Below are positions 9,138 to 16,345 of a DNA stretch of 64,000 nt, piece by piece (position 1 is the first letter of the stretch; each line of letters opens with the position of its first letter). Where the stretch lies: NCBI RefSeq assembly GCF_029266855.1, contig NZ_JAQSWB010000001.1, positions 1,116,001 to 1,180,000 on the forward strand. The letters are read 5' to 3'. The notes beneath the pieces were generated by a model. The model searched no databases. It was not told the origin of the DNA and saw nothing but the letters and a program-made list of their open reading frames with translations. The position numbers and the translations under genes are program-made. Source of the DNA: Fluviicola sp. Its GTDB lineage: Bacteria > Bacteroidota > Bacteroidia > Flavobacteriales_D > Crocinitomicaceae.

Positions 9138-9200
9138 TAAAAATACCGGTTTGAAACGGATCATTGATCGTTCTGCCTAAAATCTAGGGTTTCCCCCTAG
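9138..9200 (-). promoter_or_regulatory. Palindrome plus -7 box upstream of the two-component operon
   Basis: On the minus strand CTAGGGGGAAACCCTAG (9200 to 9184) is followed by ATTTTAG. A -7-like TATTTTTA lies at 9145-9138, 19 bases before the ATG at 9119. The palindrome centre is about 50 bases from the -7 centre, the same spacing as in the copy at 3460-3519. Autoregulation by the encoded NarL-type regulator is a hypothesis. Confidence 0.4.
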
Positions 9201-9321
9201 ATGATAAAATATTCGAATGACGGACATTTGTCATCTGCCAGGATGTATTCGTATGTCAGGGACAGGTGCCGCCCTTACAGCGTCCGGAGTGGTAATCGGA
9301 GCGCTGGGGGTGGTACAATGA

Positions 9322-9405
9322 TCCAGACCGGGGAATAAAAGTAACGGAATGTATTATTTGAAAATAGTAAATGGAACTGAAACAATCCGTTTTGTAAAGA
9401 AATAA
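9322..9405 (+). pseudogene. Orphan remnant of a T9SS type A sorting-domain C-terminus
   Basis: A short frame between stops reads ...NGMYYLKIVNGTETIRFVKK and then TAA. This is the textbook last strand pair of a T9SS type A sorting domain (GMYYLKI...F.K), yet nothing upstream in the frame encodes the rest of the domain or a signal peptide: a TGA stands at 9319-9321 and the preceding ~80 bases are G+C-rich, unlike the rest of the region. It is best read as the tail of a cargo gene cut off by deletion or recombination. A G+C-rich hairpin follows 38 bases later. Confidence 0.6.
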
Positions 9406-9443
9406 ACCGACAACCCACATAGCTACTACTTATAGCGTAAGGG

Positions 9444-9478
9444 AAAATCCTCCGTTGGCCCGGCCAGCGGGGGATTTT
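9444..9478. terminator. Very strong palindromic hairpin, terminator-like
   Basis: Two 17-base arms (9444-9460 and 9462-9478) pair throughout, with only two G-T wobbles, around a single central base; the inner pairs must open to form a loop. The outer pairs are AAAATCC/GGATTTT, so the hairpin has a T-run on both strands. It sits after the orphan sorting-domain tail and could be its old terminator. Confidence 0.55.
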
Positions 9479-9593
9479 GAATTTAAGGGTATATCCGGAT
9501 CATTTGTAAGGGGTGTAACTATTGAAGTTCACACGAGGCTTTCCTGGAAAAGGAATCAGTAAGGTTTTGCTTTCCGGCAAGCTGCTGAAAATT

Positions 9594-9626
9594 AAAAAGG
9601 GAATTCTATTATGGAATTCCCTTTTT
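9594..9626. terminator. Rho-independent terminator-like hairpin
   Basis: Thirteen-base perfect arms (9594-9606 and 9614-9626; AAAAAGGGAATTC) with a 7-base loop, A-run on one side and T-run on the other. No gene is recognised between it and the hairpin at 9444-9478, so what it terminates is unclear; a small RNA from 9479-9626 is possible but unsupported. Confidence 0.6.
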
Positions 9627-9674
9627 GTTGTCATTCAGACAATCAATTACGCATTTGTTAGCAGGTAAAAAGCT

Positions 9675-9708
9675 TTTAAAAAAGCAGAGGCCGCTACCGC
9701 CTCTGCTT
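9675..9708 (-). terminator. Rho-independent terminator of the 139-residue gene
   Basis: On the minus strand a 10-pair stem with core GCAGAGGC, 7-base loop, and a following run of T, about 90 bases after the stop codon at 9800. Confidence 0.6.
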
Positions 9709-9799
9709 CGCCAGTTAAGATAATTAGGCGCTGTTGTTGTAGTTTTTGTTTCAGTGAATAATGGTGGCCTTTTATTTTATAGTGAACAGTGGGCAATTT

Positions 9800-10219
9800 T
9801 TATATCATCGCTTTTTCATTATTAATTTCCTGTTGAAGCGTGTTAATTGCACCTTTCAACTGGTGGATACAACTTCTATTCGGAAATTGATCCATTATAG
9901 ATTCCGGAAAGTCTGATGGAATGTCCATCCCGTTTGCATAATGTAAATAGAGCACATAATAGTTTTTCAAATATTCGTTTTGAATCGATATGTATGTATT
10001 CACAGTATTCATCTGGTTCGCAATAGCTGTCATGAGCAACTGCTTGTATGACCTGTCCGGAAACTTATTCAAATGCTTTTGAGGAAAATCAAACGACAAC
10101 ATGCCTCCGTTTGAATAATGCCAGTAAAGCTCAAAATAACACTCTAAATTTCTGATCTCAGCAAGAACCATTTTCGAATCAGGAATCGGCGAAAGTCTTC
10201 TATCTGCAAGTGTTTCCAT
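9800..10219 (-). CDS. Orphan protein with two tandem ~50-residue repeats
   Basis: 139 residues, no signal peptide or membrane segment. I do not recognise the family. The protein is an internal duplication: ELYWHYSNGGMLSFDFP then FPDRSYKQLL in the first half (~32-85) matches VLYLHYANGMDIPSDFP then FPNRSCIHQLKGAI in the second (~88-138). Each unit has a helix, an HY.NG turn, a DFP motif and a final helix. Cytoplasmic. It has its own terminator and stands alone between the NarL-type and LytTR-type two-component systems, facing the same way as both. Function unknown. Confidence 0.65.
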   Translation of the reverse strand: METLADRRLSPIPDSKMVLAEIRNLECYFELYWHYSNGGMLSFDFPQKHLNKFPDRSYKQLLMTAIANQMNTVNTYISIQNEYLKNYYVLYLHYANGMDIPSDFPESIMDQFPNRSCIHQLKGAINTLQQEINNEKAMI

Positions 10220-10730
10220 TTCTCTTCATTTTTAGTCAGCAATCAATTCAAAACTGCTTGTTGACTGAGACAAGTATAGGGCAGTTATTCGTAAGATTTC
10301 ACACGAAATGTCACGAAAAAGGAAATCTGTGTCATAAAAAAGGAAAAATGAAGCATGAAATAATATGATATTATTCCCTGTCTGTATTTTAGGCTAAATA
10401 ACAGACTCCTTTTGCGGAAGAAAATTTTGCTTTTTTGAAAAGTTTGAACTGCGGCTACAATCCCGATTACACGACACGAAGATTAGAACCTTATCCTACA
10501 ATCTGTCACCCGTTCTTCAATTAATGTTATGGAAATAAAAGCCTGCTGTTACGGCTACCGATCCCGGAAAGTGCTTGTCATTTGGGATCCTGATCCCGTC
10601 TTTCCGTGGATAGGTCAGTAACGGAAGGCTGCTTGAAGGCCGTAATCGGGATAAAGGCATTTTTGCCCTACTTTTTTTGCCTTGGAAAAAAGTAGGTTAT
10701 AAGAAAGGTATTCCTAAGACAATCTGGTCC
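10220..10730. other. 511-base intergenic stretch with hairpin near the LytTR gene end
   Basis: No convincing gene. A 30-codon frame (10529-10621, plus strand) has no recognisable features. A stem-loop (arms CCTACTTTTTT at 10667-10677 and AAAAAAGTAGG at 10686-10696) lies 35 bases beyond the stop of the LytTR regulator gene and may act as its 3' hairpin on the minus strand. AATCCCGATTAC-like segments recur in inverted form near 10460 and 10642. Confidence 0.4.
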
Positions 10731-11477
10731 TTACTTAATAATATTGAACTGGTTCAGCACCTCTTTGTAATGATCTCCGATAGGAACAAGGGATTTATTA
10801 CTCATGACCAGCAATGCGTCGGAGGGTTGGATCTCCTCTATTTCGTGTGCATTGACTATGTGATTGCGGTGTACGCGGTAAAATTTAGCAGGGTCCAGCA
10901 AGTTGATGACCTTGGTCAGCGAGATTTGGATCACAAACTTCTCCGAACCCACAAAAATAGAACAGTATCGTTCCTCGACTTCTATGTTTACGATATCCGA
11001 AACGGCTACTTTTTTCAGTGAGCCCTTTTTCTTGATAAACAAAAACTCCGAACTGATAATGGTATCTTCTTCATCGCTTTGAAAGGTATCCGGCTGATCA
11101 TAGAATTTCTCAATAGCCATTTCCAAAGCATACAGAACCTCGAGCGGATTAAACGGTTTCAACAAAAAGCTATAAGGCTTGGTCAGTTTTGCACGCTCAA
11201 AAATACTTCTGTCAGTAGAGCTTGTCAGAAACACAAATGGCCTGGCCGATTTAGGAACATTGTTCAGGGTTTCTGCAAAGGTTATTCCTTCGGGAACTCC
11301 ATTGAGGAAAATATCAATTACAACAATGTCTACCTTGTTTGCATAAAAAAGCTGCAATGCTTCCTGGTGCGAACGTGCTACTCCTACAATATCAAATTGG
11401 CTTTCCGTTAAAGTATCTATCAATTTATCGCTTTCGGCAACCGTATCTTCAACAATCAGTATTTTAATCTTTTCCAT
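10731..11477 (-). CDS. LytTR-family response regulator
   Basis: 248 residues. Receiver domain at ~1-125 with acidic E10-D11, phosphoacceptor D55 in VVIDIFLNG and K107 in LLKPFN. A LytTR DNA-binding domain follows (~145-245), with the strand pattern VAVSDIVNIEVEERYCSIF and the family motif FYRVHRNHIVNAHEI. It probably binds DNA as a transcription factor. The start codon lies inside the end of the kinase gene (14-base overlap), so both are co-translated. The kinase is of HisKA type with TPRs, a common Bacteroidota pairing. Regulated genes are unknown. Confidence 0.93.
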   Translation of the reverse strand: MEKIKILIVEDTVAESDKLIDTLTESQFDIVGVARSHQEALQLFYANKVDIVVIDIFLNGVPEGITFAETLNNVPKSARPFVFLTSSTDRSIFERAKLTKPYSFLLKPFNPLEVLYALEMAIEKFYDQPDTFQSDEEDTIISSEFLFIKKKGSLKKVAVSDIVNIEVEERYCSIFVGSEKFVIQISLTKVINLLDPAKFYRVHRNHIVNAHEIEEIQPSDALLVMSNKSLVPIGDHYKEVLNQFNIIK

Positions 11478-13242
11478 CAGCAGCTTTTTTCAAAGTTACA
11501 ATCATTTTTGTTCCTTCGTTTTGTCGGCTCCAAATATCCAGCGTTCCGCCGTTTTTTACCAGCATTGCTTTACATAAATTCATCCCCAATCCTGAACCGA
11601 TTTCTTTCTCGTGGTCCTTTTTGGTTAGCTGAGGAGAATCACTTAAAAGCTTCAGCCTGGTGTCTTCCGACATTCCTTTCCCGGTGTCTTCCCATATAAA
11701 AGAAACCTCATTCTCATTCTCATTCTCATCCCGATAGCTACCGGGACTCACTCTGATACTTGCTCCCGGATTCGAAAACTTAATACTGTTGTCCATAAAA
11801 TTACGGAGCACGATCTTCAGCGACTCCGGATCCGCAAACACTTTTACCGATTTTGGAATCAGGTTCTCAAAGCTGAGTTCCTTCTGGTTTAAAACCCCTT
11901 TAAAATTAAAGGCTACCTGGTCGATCAGCATACTTAAGCGGTGCTCTTCCTGCTTGAAATAACCACCCTCCGTTTGCAACAAAGCCCAATTCAGCAGGTT
12001 ATCGAGCATGTTGTAGGTGTTTGTAGCAATTACACTGTTTTCCTCCAACTGATTTTCCAGGCTGGAATACTCCTGTTTCTCCACTTTATCCTTCAGCTTG
12101 CTGTTACTTGCACTTAAGGCATGTACGGAAGATCGTAAATCGTGGCTGACAATGGAAAACAATTGATCCTTTGTTGCATTCAACAGATCCAGTTCCTGTT
12201 TTTGATGCAGGATCACGCGCGAGCGCAGGATGTTCTGCCGGTAAAAGTAAGTTCCAAAGATAACAATGGCAGCAAGCAGCAATGCAGCGATAAGGTAAGT
12301 TGTTAATTCTGCCTGCTTTAATTTATTCTCCGTTTCCAGTAATTCTACCCGTTGCTGCTTATGGGCCAAAGCCAATCTTTTTTCGATTTGGGCAACCTCG
12401 TATATTTTATTCTGATCACTCAGGGAATCAACCCAGTTTTCGTATTCCTTCCGGTAATTTAGTGCTGCATCAAAGCGCTTTCTGTTTTCTTCGATCACAG
12501 CCATATTCAATGCTGCATTTTGCTTCATTTCAACTGAACCGTATTTTTTCGAAAGCAGGTATGCTTTTTCAAAATATACAATAGCCTTTTCGTCCTGGTA
12601 TTGTTCGTAATAAACATTTGCCAGATCCATATAAGAGGAAATAAGCGAAACATAGTCCCTTCTTCCAGCAATTTTTTGGATAGCATTCAAAAAGTATTTT
12701 TCTGCTTCAGGATAATTTCCCAAATGCAAATAACAAACTCCAATATTGTGGAATAAAGCATCCACACGAATCATTTTGAAGTGATTTTGATTGGTCGTAT
12801 CTATTCTTACAAATATTGACAAAGCTCGATTATACTTTTCTTCAGAAAGAAAAATTCCGGCTTTATTAAATTGGACCATCGTATAGAAATCGAAGCCCTT
12901 GCGTATGAAATTGAATTCCTCCAGGGCATACTTGAAAATGCCTTTTTTATGAAAAGCTTCTCCCCGGTAATAATGTATGAAATCGAGGATTTTCGGATCT
13001 TTAACCTGTTGAAGTAATTGTTGGGTATTTACCAAAACGGAATCCCATTTTTCATTGCGCGCAAAAACAATTGTTTTAGATAAGAATACCAGATTCGGAT
13101 CATTTTTGGCTAGTTCACCGGCCTTTAAATCTATGAATAGATTGCTTTCATCCCGTTTGGCCATCAGGGTTGACGAAATCAAAAAAAGTGTCCCGAACAG
13201 AGACACTTTAATCAGGTTTATCAATTGATTCAAACGACACAT
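11464..13242 (-). CDS. TPR sensor histidine kinase (HisKA) with an in-frame palindrome insertion
   Basis: 592 residues. Signal sequence or membrane anchor at ~8-28, TPR-like helices ~85-290, coiled coil ~280-312, one membrane helix ~315-333, HisKA domain with phosphoacceptor H367 in SHDLR, then an ATPase domain with N-box DNSIKFSN (~484-491) and G-box DTGKGM (~519-524). Between the two boxes, residues ~499-512 (SPGSYRDENENENE) are encoded by a dispersed palindrome (11729-11746) followed by four GAGAAT-like hexamers. The insertion keeps the frame and lies in a loop between strands of the ATPase fold, so the kinase is probably still active. Partner: the LytTR regulator overlapping its 3' end. 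Only 4 bases separate it from the 142-residue gene upstream. Confidence 0.9.
   Translation of the reverse strand: MCRLNQLINLIKVSLFGTLFLISSTLMAKRDESNLFIDLKAGELAKNDPNLVFLSKTIVFARNEKWDSVLVNTQQLLQQVKDPKILDFIHYYRGEAFHKKGIFKYALEEFNFIRKGFDFYTMVQFNKAGIFLSEEKYNRALSIFVRIDTTNQNHFKMIRVDALFHNIGVCYLHLGNYPEAEKYFLNAIQKIAGRRDYVSLISSYMDLANVYYEQYQDEKAIVYFEKAYLLSKKYGSVEMKQNAALNMAVIEENRKRFDAALNYRKEYENWVDSLSDQNKIYEVAQIEKRLALAHKQQRVELLETENKLKQAELTTYLIAALLLAAIVIFGTYFYRQNILRSRVILHQKQELDLLNATKDQLFSIVSHDLRSSVHALSASNSKLKDKVEKQEYSSLENQLEENSVIATNTYNMLDNLLNWALLQTEGGYFKQEEHRLSMLIDQVAFNFKGVLNQKELSFENLIPKSVKVFADPESLKIVLRNFMDNSIKFSNPGASIRVSPGSYRDENENENEVSFIWEDTGKGMSEDTRLKLLSDSPQLTKKDHEKEIGSGLGMNLCKAMLVKNGGTLDIWSRQNEGTKMIVTLKKAADGKD
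11709..11746. repeat. Dispersed palindrome plus hexanucleotide repeat inside a coding region
   Basis: TCCCGATAGCTACCGGGA (11729-11746) is a palindrome with one mismatched pair. It differs by one base from the perfect palindrome at 43857-43874 between two other genes. Next to it are tandem CATTCT hexamers (11709-11728). Both lie inside the kinase gene in frame. Confidence 0.75.
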
Positions 13243-13246
13243 CCCT

Positions 13247-13675
13247 TTAAACCTCGGTTGTTCTAACAGAACTAACTGTTCCTCTGGAAGTTTTTGGGCC
13301 AGCTAAACAAACAACCATAGTAAAGACATTTAAAATACCTCCCAAATCTATCGGGCTTCCTGCTCCATCTACGGCACTTGCTTTAAACTGGCAATTTACC
13401 TGCTTGTATGTTCCTGTTGATTCACAATCATAAACTAAATAGAACTCCAGCCGTTTGGATCGTCCGCCAGAATTATAATATTGTTTAACCGTCACCTGAT
13501 CAGCTTGCAATTCCGTTGGGATCATGAATGACAAAACAACCGTTAAATACCCAGTAGTATTAGAATAGGCCGCATCCACATTAAAAGTGTCCGTCAAAGG
13601 ATCTCCAGTAGTGGGGATAATGGGCATCATGACTGGCTGGACAGTATAAGTCTGAATGATTTCTGTTGTAGACAT
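13247..13675 (-). CDS. Conserved-looking orphan upstream of the LytTR system
   Basis: 142 residues without signal peptide or membrane helix; family not recognised. It is rich in beta-prone, Thr/Val-rich segments (TGYLTVVLSFMIPTELQAD, KRLEFYLVYDCE), compatible with a single beta-sandwich. Cys at ~104, 112 and 129 are present but form no known motif. It ends 4 bases before the kinase start and faces the same way, so it is probably the first gene of a three-gene unit with the kinase and LytTR regulator; an accessory or output role is a guess. Confidence 0.6.
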   Translation of the reverse strand: MSTTEIIQTYTVQPVMMPIIPTTGDPLTDTFNVDAAYSNTTGYLTVVLSFMIPTELQADQVTVKQYYNSGGRSKRLEFYLVYDCESTGTYKQVNCQFKASAVDGAGSPIDLGGILNVFTMVVCLAGPKTSRGTVSSVRTTEV

Positions 13676-14071
13676 AAAGCTATAATTAATTAAACAAAAG
13701 AGTTAGTTCCCAAATATCCTTTTTTTTACGCAAAGAAGAAAGAAGTTCTTTTGAAAAAGATGGAATAATTTAATTCGCGCCTTTCCCAAACCGACACATT
13801 CCATCTATAAAGACTTTCAGTTGCACTTTCAGAAAAAGTAATTGCATCTGCCATTGACTGTCAAATTTATCCGCTTTACTCAATTTCAAACCGCATTCGA
13901 CACTTTTACTTCTGCATGGAAAAGAATGGAAGTAATTTAGCGCTCCCGAATGAGTCAATAGCGTTTCGTCTCGGCGAATTTCTCTTTCCGGATTACAACT
14001 TATAACAACAAATCCTTGCGTAATTAAAGAAAAAGCCATTGTCCCAAGCGGATGATGGCTTTTTCTTTGTA
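13676..14071. other. Intergenic stretch between the 142-residue gene and the methyltransferase
   Basis: Apart from the terminator at 14026-14068 nothing is recognised. An 89-codon frame on the minus strand (13770-14039) begins inside the terminator stem and has no coding character, so it is not called. Confidence 0.5.
14026..14068. terminator. Rho-independent terminator of the methyltransferase gene
   Basis: Fourteen-base perfect arms (14026-14039 and 14055-14068) with core AAAAAGCCAT, 15-base loop and T-runs on both strands. It begins 3 bases past the methyltransferase stop on the minus strand. Confidence 0.8.
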
Positions 14072-14692
14072 TTAAATCTTTTTAAAACTGCAAAACACGA
14101 AATTCTGGGTTGTATCAAAAGGAGTTTGATGATCCACGGTAATGCATTTGATTTTTTCAAAAGATGCACTCACAGCTTCTGTCAAAGAGCTTTCGGAATA
14201 TTGTTTGATCTCAATTCCACTGCACTTGCTTGGGCCATTTTCAGAAAAGGTTCCTAGCACAAGAACGCCTCCTTTCTTTATGTAACTATCTAATACAGAG
14301 CGGTAATTCGCAATATCGCGAACTTGCGTCAAAAAATGAAAAACCGCCCGGTCATGCCAAAAATCATAGTGCTCTTCCAATTCCAATTGGGTAGCATCCC
14401 CAACGATCCATTTCACCAAAGCTGCTTTTTCTCCCAATCTCTTCTTAGCCCTGTCAAGTGCATTTTCCGAAATATCTACTACTGTAATGTCGGTATATCC
14501 TGCAGCCAGTAAATGGTCTGCAAAGAAACTGTCTCCGCCCCCGATATCGATAATTTTTGCGTTTTTCTCTAGTTGAGCTTCTTCCAGGAAGTTGAGTGAT
14601 GTTTCGGGAATTGGCTGATACCAGCTTACTTCGCTCAGTTCTTTAGTAGAATAAATAGTTTCCCAGTGTTTTTTTCTGTCAAAGTCGTTCAT
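14072..14692 (-). CDS. Class I SAM-dependent methyltransferase
   Basis: 206 residues. The Rossmann-like SAM-binding core shows motif I as IIDIGGGDSFFADHLL (~46-61), the acidic end of strand 2 in DITVVDIS, and motif II/III in YDFWHDRAVFHFL and KKGGVLVLGTF. The N-terminus (WETIYSTKELSEVSWYQP) matches small bacterial methyltransferases related to the methyltransferase type 11/12 and thiopurine/tellurite-resistance groups. Substrate is not evident; small-molecule methylation is more likely than nucleic acid. Single-gene unit with its own terminator. Confidence 0.85.
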   Translation of the reverse strand: MNDFDRKKHWETIYSTKELSEVSWYQPIPETSLNFLEEAQLEKNAKIIDIGGGDSFFADHLLAAGYTDITVVDISENALDRAKKRLGEKAALVKWIVGDATQLELEEHYDFWHDRAVFHFLTQVRDIANYRSVLDSYIKKGGVLVLGTFSENGPSKCSGIEIKQYSESSLTEAVSASFEKIKCITVDHQTPFDTTQNFVFCSFKKI

Positions 14693-14834
14693 AAATCCTT
14701 GTCTGTTTCTTTTTAATTGTCAGTATTTGACTTGTTTTCTCAGACTTCAAAACTACCCATTCGGCTGTCATTTTCCTAATACCGATCTCCCCACCTTCAC
14801 AAAATAACCTCGCTCAGTAAAAGTTGTAACCACT

Positions 14835-14942
14835 ATGATTATTAACTATTATACGAATGCAGCCCATCCGAAATTTGAACTTTTTATCAAACGTTGGAAT
14901 AAATACATTCATATCCTGGAGGAAAACGCGAAAAAAGAATAA
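14835..14942 (+). CDS. Possible 35-residue small protein
   Basis: ATG to TAA, 35 codons, with amino-acid makeup that looks coding (MIINYYTNAAHPKFELF, then IKRWNKYIHILEE): aromatic and charged residues in an amphipathic pattern. No family recognised, no clear promoter, and length gives little statistical support. It could equally be a fragment of a lost gene. Confidence 0.25.
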   Translation: MIINYYTNAAHPKFELFIKRWNKYIHILEENAKKE

Positions 14943-15123
14943 AGTCTAATAGAAAGATGAACGAATTAATTCAAAAAGAGATTCATTCAACAAAAAATTG
15001 CTCAACGAGCGAAACAGGGCCTTGTTAAATAAAGGTTAAGAAAAATTGTACCTAATTTAACCCTTAGATTCAGCGTGTTAGCAGACTTGCTTCATTTTTT
15101 TGAGTTTTTTTTAGCAAAAGCTC

Positions 15124-15153
15124 TTGCATAAACACAAAAGATATCTATCTTTG
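15124..15153 (+). promoter_or_regulatory. Bacteroidota promoter of tRNA-Lys
   Basis: TTG (15124-15126), 19 bases, then TATCTTTG (15146-15153), a full match to the TTG-N19-TAnnTTTG consensus of the Bacteroidota primary sigma factor, about 67 bases before the mature tRNA. Confidence 0.75.
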
Positions 15154-15219
15154 CACCCGCAATCACGAATGAGTGTAGCGAACAAAAAATAAGGAACATC
15201 CTTCATCAGGATGCAACTC

Positions 15220-15292
15220 GATTCCGTAGCTCAGCTGGTAGAGCAATACACTTTTAATGTATGGGTCCTGGGTTCGAATCCCAGCGGGATCA
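15220..15292 (+). tRNA. tRNA-Lys (anticodon TTT)
   Basis: A complete cloverleaf of 73 bases: acceptor arms GATTCCG/CGGGATC (7 pairs with one G-T), D arm GCTC/GAGC, anticodon stem ATACA/TGTAT around CTTTTAA giving anticodon TTT at 15253-15255, T arm CTGGG/CCCAG with TTCGAAT, discriminator A. CCA is not encoded. It decodes AAA/AAG as lysine. It has its own promoter and a terminator right after the 3' end. Confidence 0.97.
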
Positions 15293-15293
15293 C

Positions 15294-15341
15294 AAAAAGA
15301 AAAAGAGCATTTGACGTAAGTTGAATGCTCTTTTTCTTTTT
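15294..15341 (+). terminator. Terminator of tRNA-Lys
   Basis: Arms of about 18 bases (AAAAAGAAAAAGAGCATT at 15294-15311 with its complement at 15324-15341) and a 12-base loop; the distal arm is T-rich. Starts 1 base after the tRNA. Confidence 0.85.
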
Positions 15342-15708
15342 GCACTCTTCTCTCGCTCTGTTGCTCACTCTAAGCTCTTTTTCTTTAGTGTGAGAATTGA
15401 GAGTGAGAGCGGGATCCGTGATTGAAGCTTCAAGTTGGTTTCCTCCCTGCGAGGGAGGACTAAGGAGGGTGGTGAACCCTAAATCTCTCACAAACCATTG
15501 GTTTTAGCATATTTTTCTATCGAATCAAAGCGGTTCTAATCCAAGTGGCTTTCAGACTCAAATTTCTTTCCGAAATTTTTCAACACCCAATTGGTTTTCA
15601 AGATTATTGTGTAGTATTGAAACACAATAAAAACCATTCGCGAAAAACTAATGAAATTCATTGTAAAAATCGAGTTAATAGTAAGCCTAATCAATAAAAT
15701 ATCCAATA
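15342..15708. other. Intergenic stretch with small palindromes
   Basis: No gene recognised. CCTCCCTGCGAGGGAGG (15442-15458) is a perfect short hairpin, followed by a second GGAGGGTGG; such sequences look like dispersed intergenic repeats. CTC/GAG-rich segments around 15345-15405 form an imperfect inverted repeat. Confidence 0.4.
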
Positions 15709-16308
15709 ATGGGATGGAGAGAGAATATTAGTCCAAAGCGTGCCTGGAGAGGGGCTGTCGCAGCGTCCAGTTTTTTTGTTGTACTAGGAACTTATTTAGC
15801 AATATTATCTATTCACAATATATTTTTTCCCTGGACCAAAAGAGATTTTATTGAATTTGTTGGGACCTTAGAAGAAAGTCCAAAATTTGAAAAAGGAAAG
15901 AATCATAGCTTAAAAATAAAACTTCAAGAAGCCAAAGGATTTGAATTTACTATTGATGGTGATAACTACACGGTAATGAAAAACAGTGGGGGTATCGGAA
16001 GCTTGGATCACGGAAACAAAGTATCAGTACTAGTTGATAAGAGTCAATACTATGCTAAGATTTCTAAATCGATTTCTCCAACATTTTTACAACAAACAAT
16101 AAATTGGAAATGGATTAGAGTTTATGAATTTAAAAGTGACGAACACACATATTTAGATTTGATTGAAGTCCTGGAAGAATTAAAACGTGTTGCAAAATTC
16201 TATTTGATTTTCGGATTTGTATGCTGGATTGGTGCCTATTTTTACTTGAGGTACGAATACCAGATTTATATGAAATCAAAACCGTTTAATATTACTAACA
16301 GTCAATAA
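15709..16308 (+). CDS. Membrane protein of unknown function
   Basis: 199 residues, not recognised. A first membrane helix spans ~15-37 (AAVSSFFVVLG-like region), a ~135-residue extracytoplasmic beta-rich domain follows (FVGTLEESPKFEKG, then a GNKVSVLVDKSQYYAKIS strand pair reminiscent of small OB-like periplasmic domains), then a second helix at ~163-182 and a short basic tail. The gene is notably AT-rich. Followed 37 bases later by another small membrane protein gene on the same strand. The pair lies between tRNA-Lys and a partial copy of its T-arm. Confidence 0.7.
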   Translation: MGWRENISPKRAWRGAVAASSFFVVLGTYLAILSIHNIFFPWTKRDFIEFVGTLEESPKFEKGKNHSLKIKLQEAKGFEFTIDGDNYTVMKNSGGIGSLDHGNKVSVLVDKSQYYAKISKSISPTFLQQTINWKWIRVYEFKSDEHTYLDLIEVLEELKRVAKFYLIFGFVCWIGAYFYLRYEYQIYMKSKPFNITNSQ

Positions 16309-16345
16309 ACAAGTTAAAGTAATTGACAACAGACACAAAAAAACA

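Larger units (their letters stand above)
14693..15219. other. Intergenic stretch upstream of tRNA-Lys
   Basis: Holds a possible 35-codon gene (14835-14942) and the tRNA-Lys promoter (15124-15153). The rest is AT-rich with no recognised feature. Confidence 0.5.

Noticed and set aside
9217-9321. Short hydrophobic frame (MTDICHLPGC...ALGVVQ) ahead of the sorting-domain remnant, in the same frame
   Set aside because: 34 codons only, no resemblance to a sorting domain or a known small protein; it ends at TGA before the remnant. Kept only as part of the junction observation.
10529-10621. 30-codon frame in the gap before the LytTR gene
   Set aside because: Too short, with no family features; likely chance.
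13770-14039. 89-codon minus-strand frame
   Set aside because: Starts within a terminator stem, has no family features, and its composition does not look coding.
15163-15491. Two overlapping minus-strand open frames across the tRNA-Lys gene (one contains PAGIRTQDPYIKSVLLYQLS)
   Set aside because: This is the well-known false protein made by translating the antisense strand of a tRNA; the tRNA cloverleaf explains the sequence.
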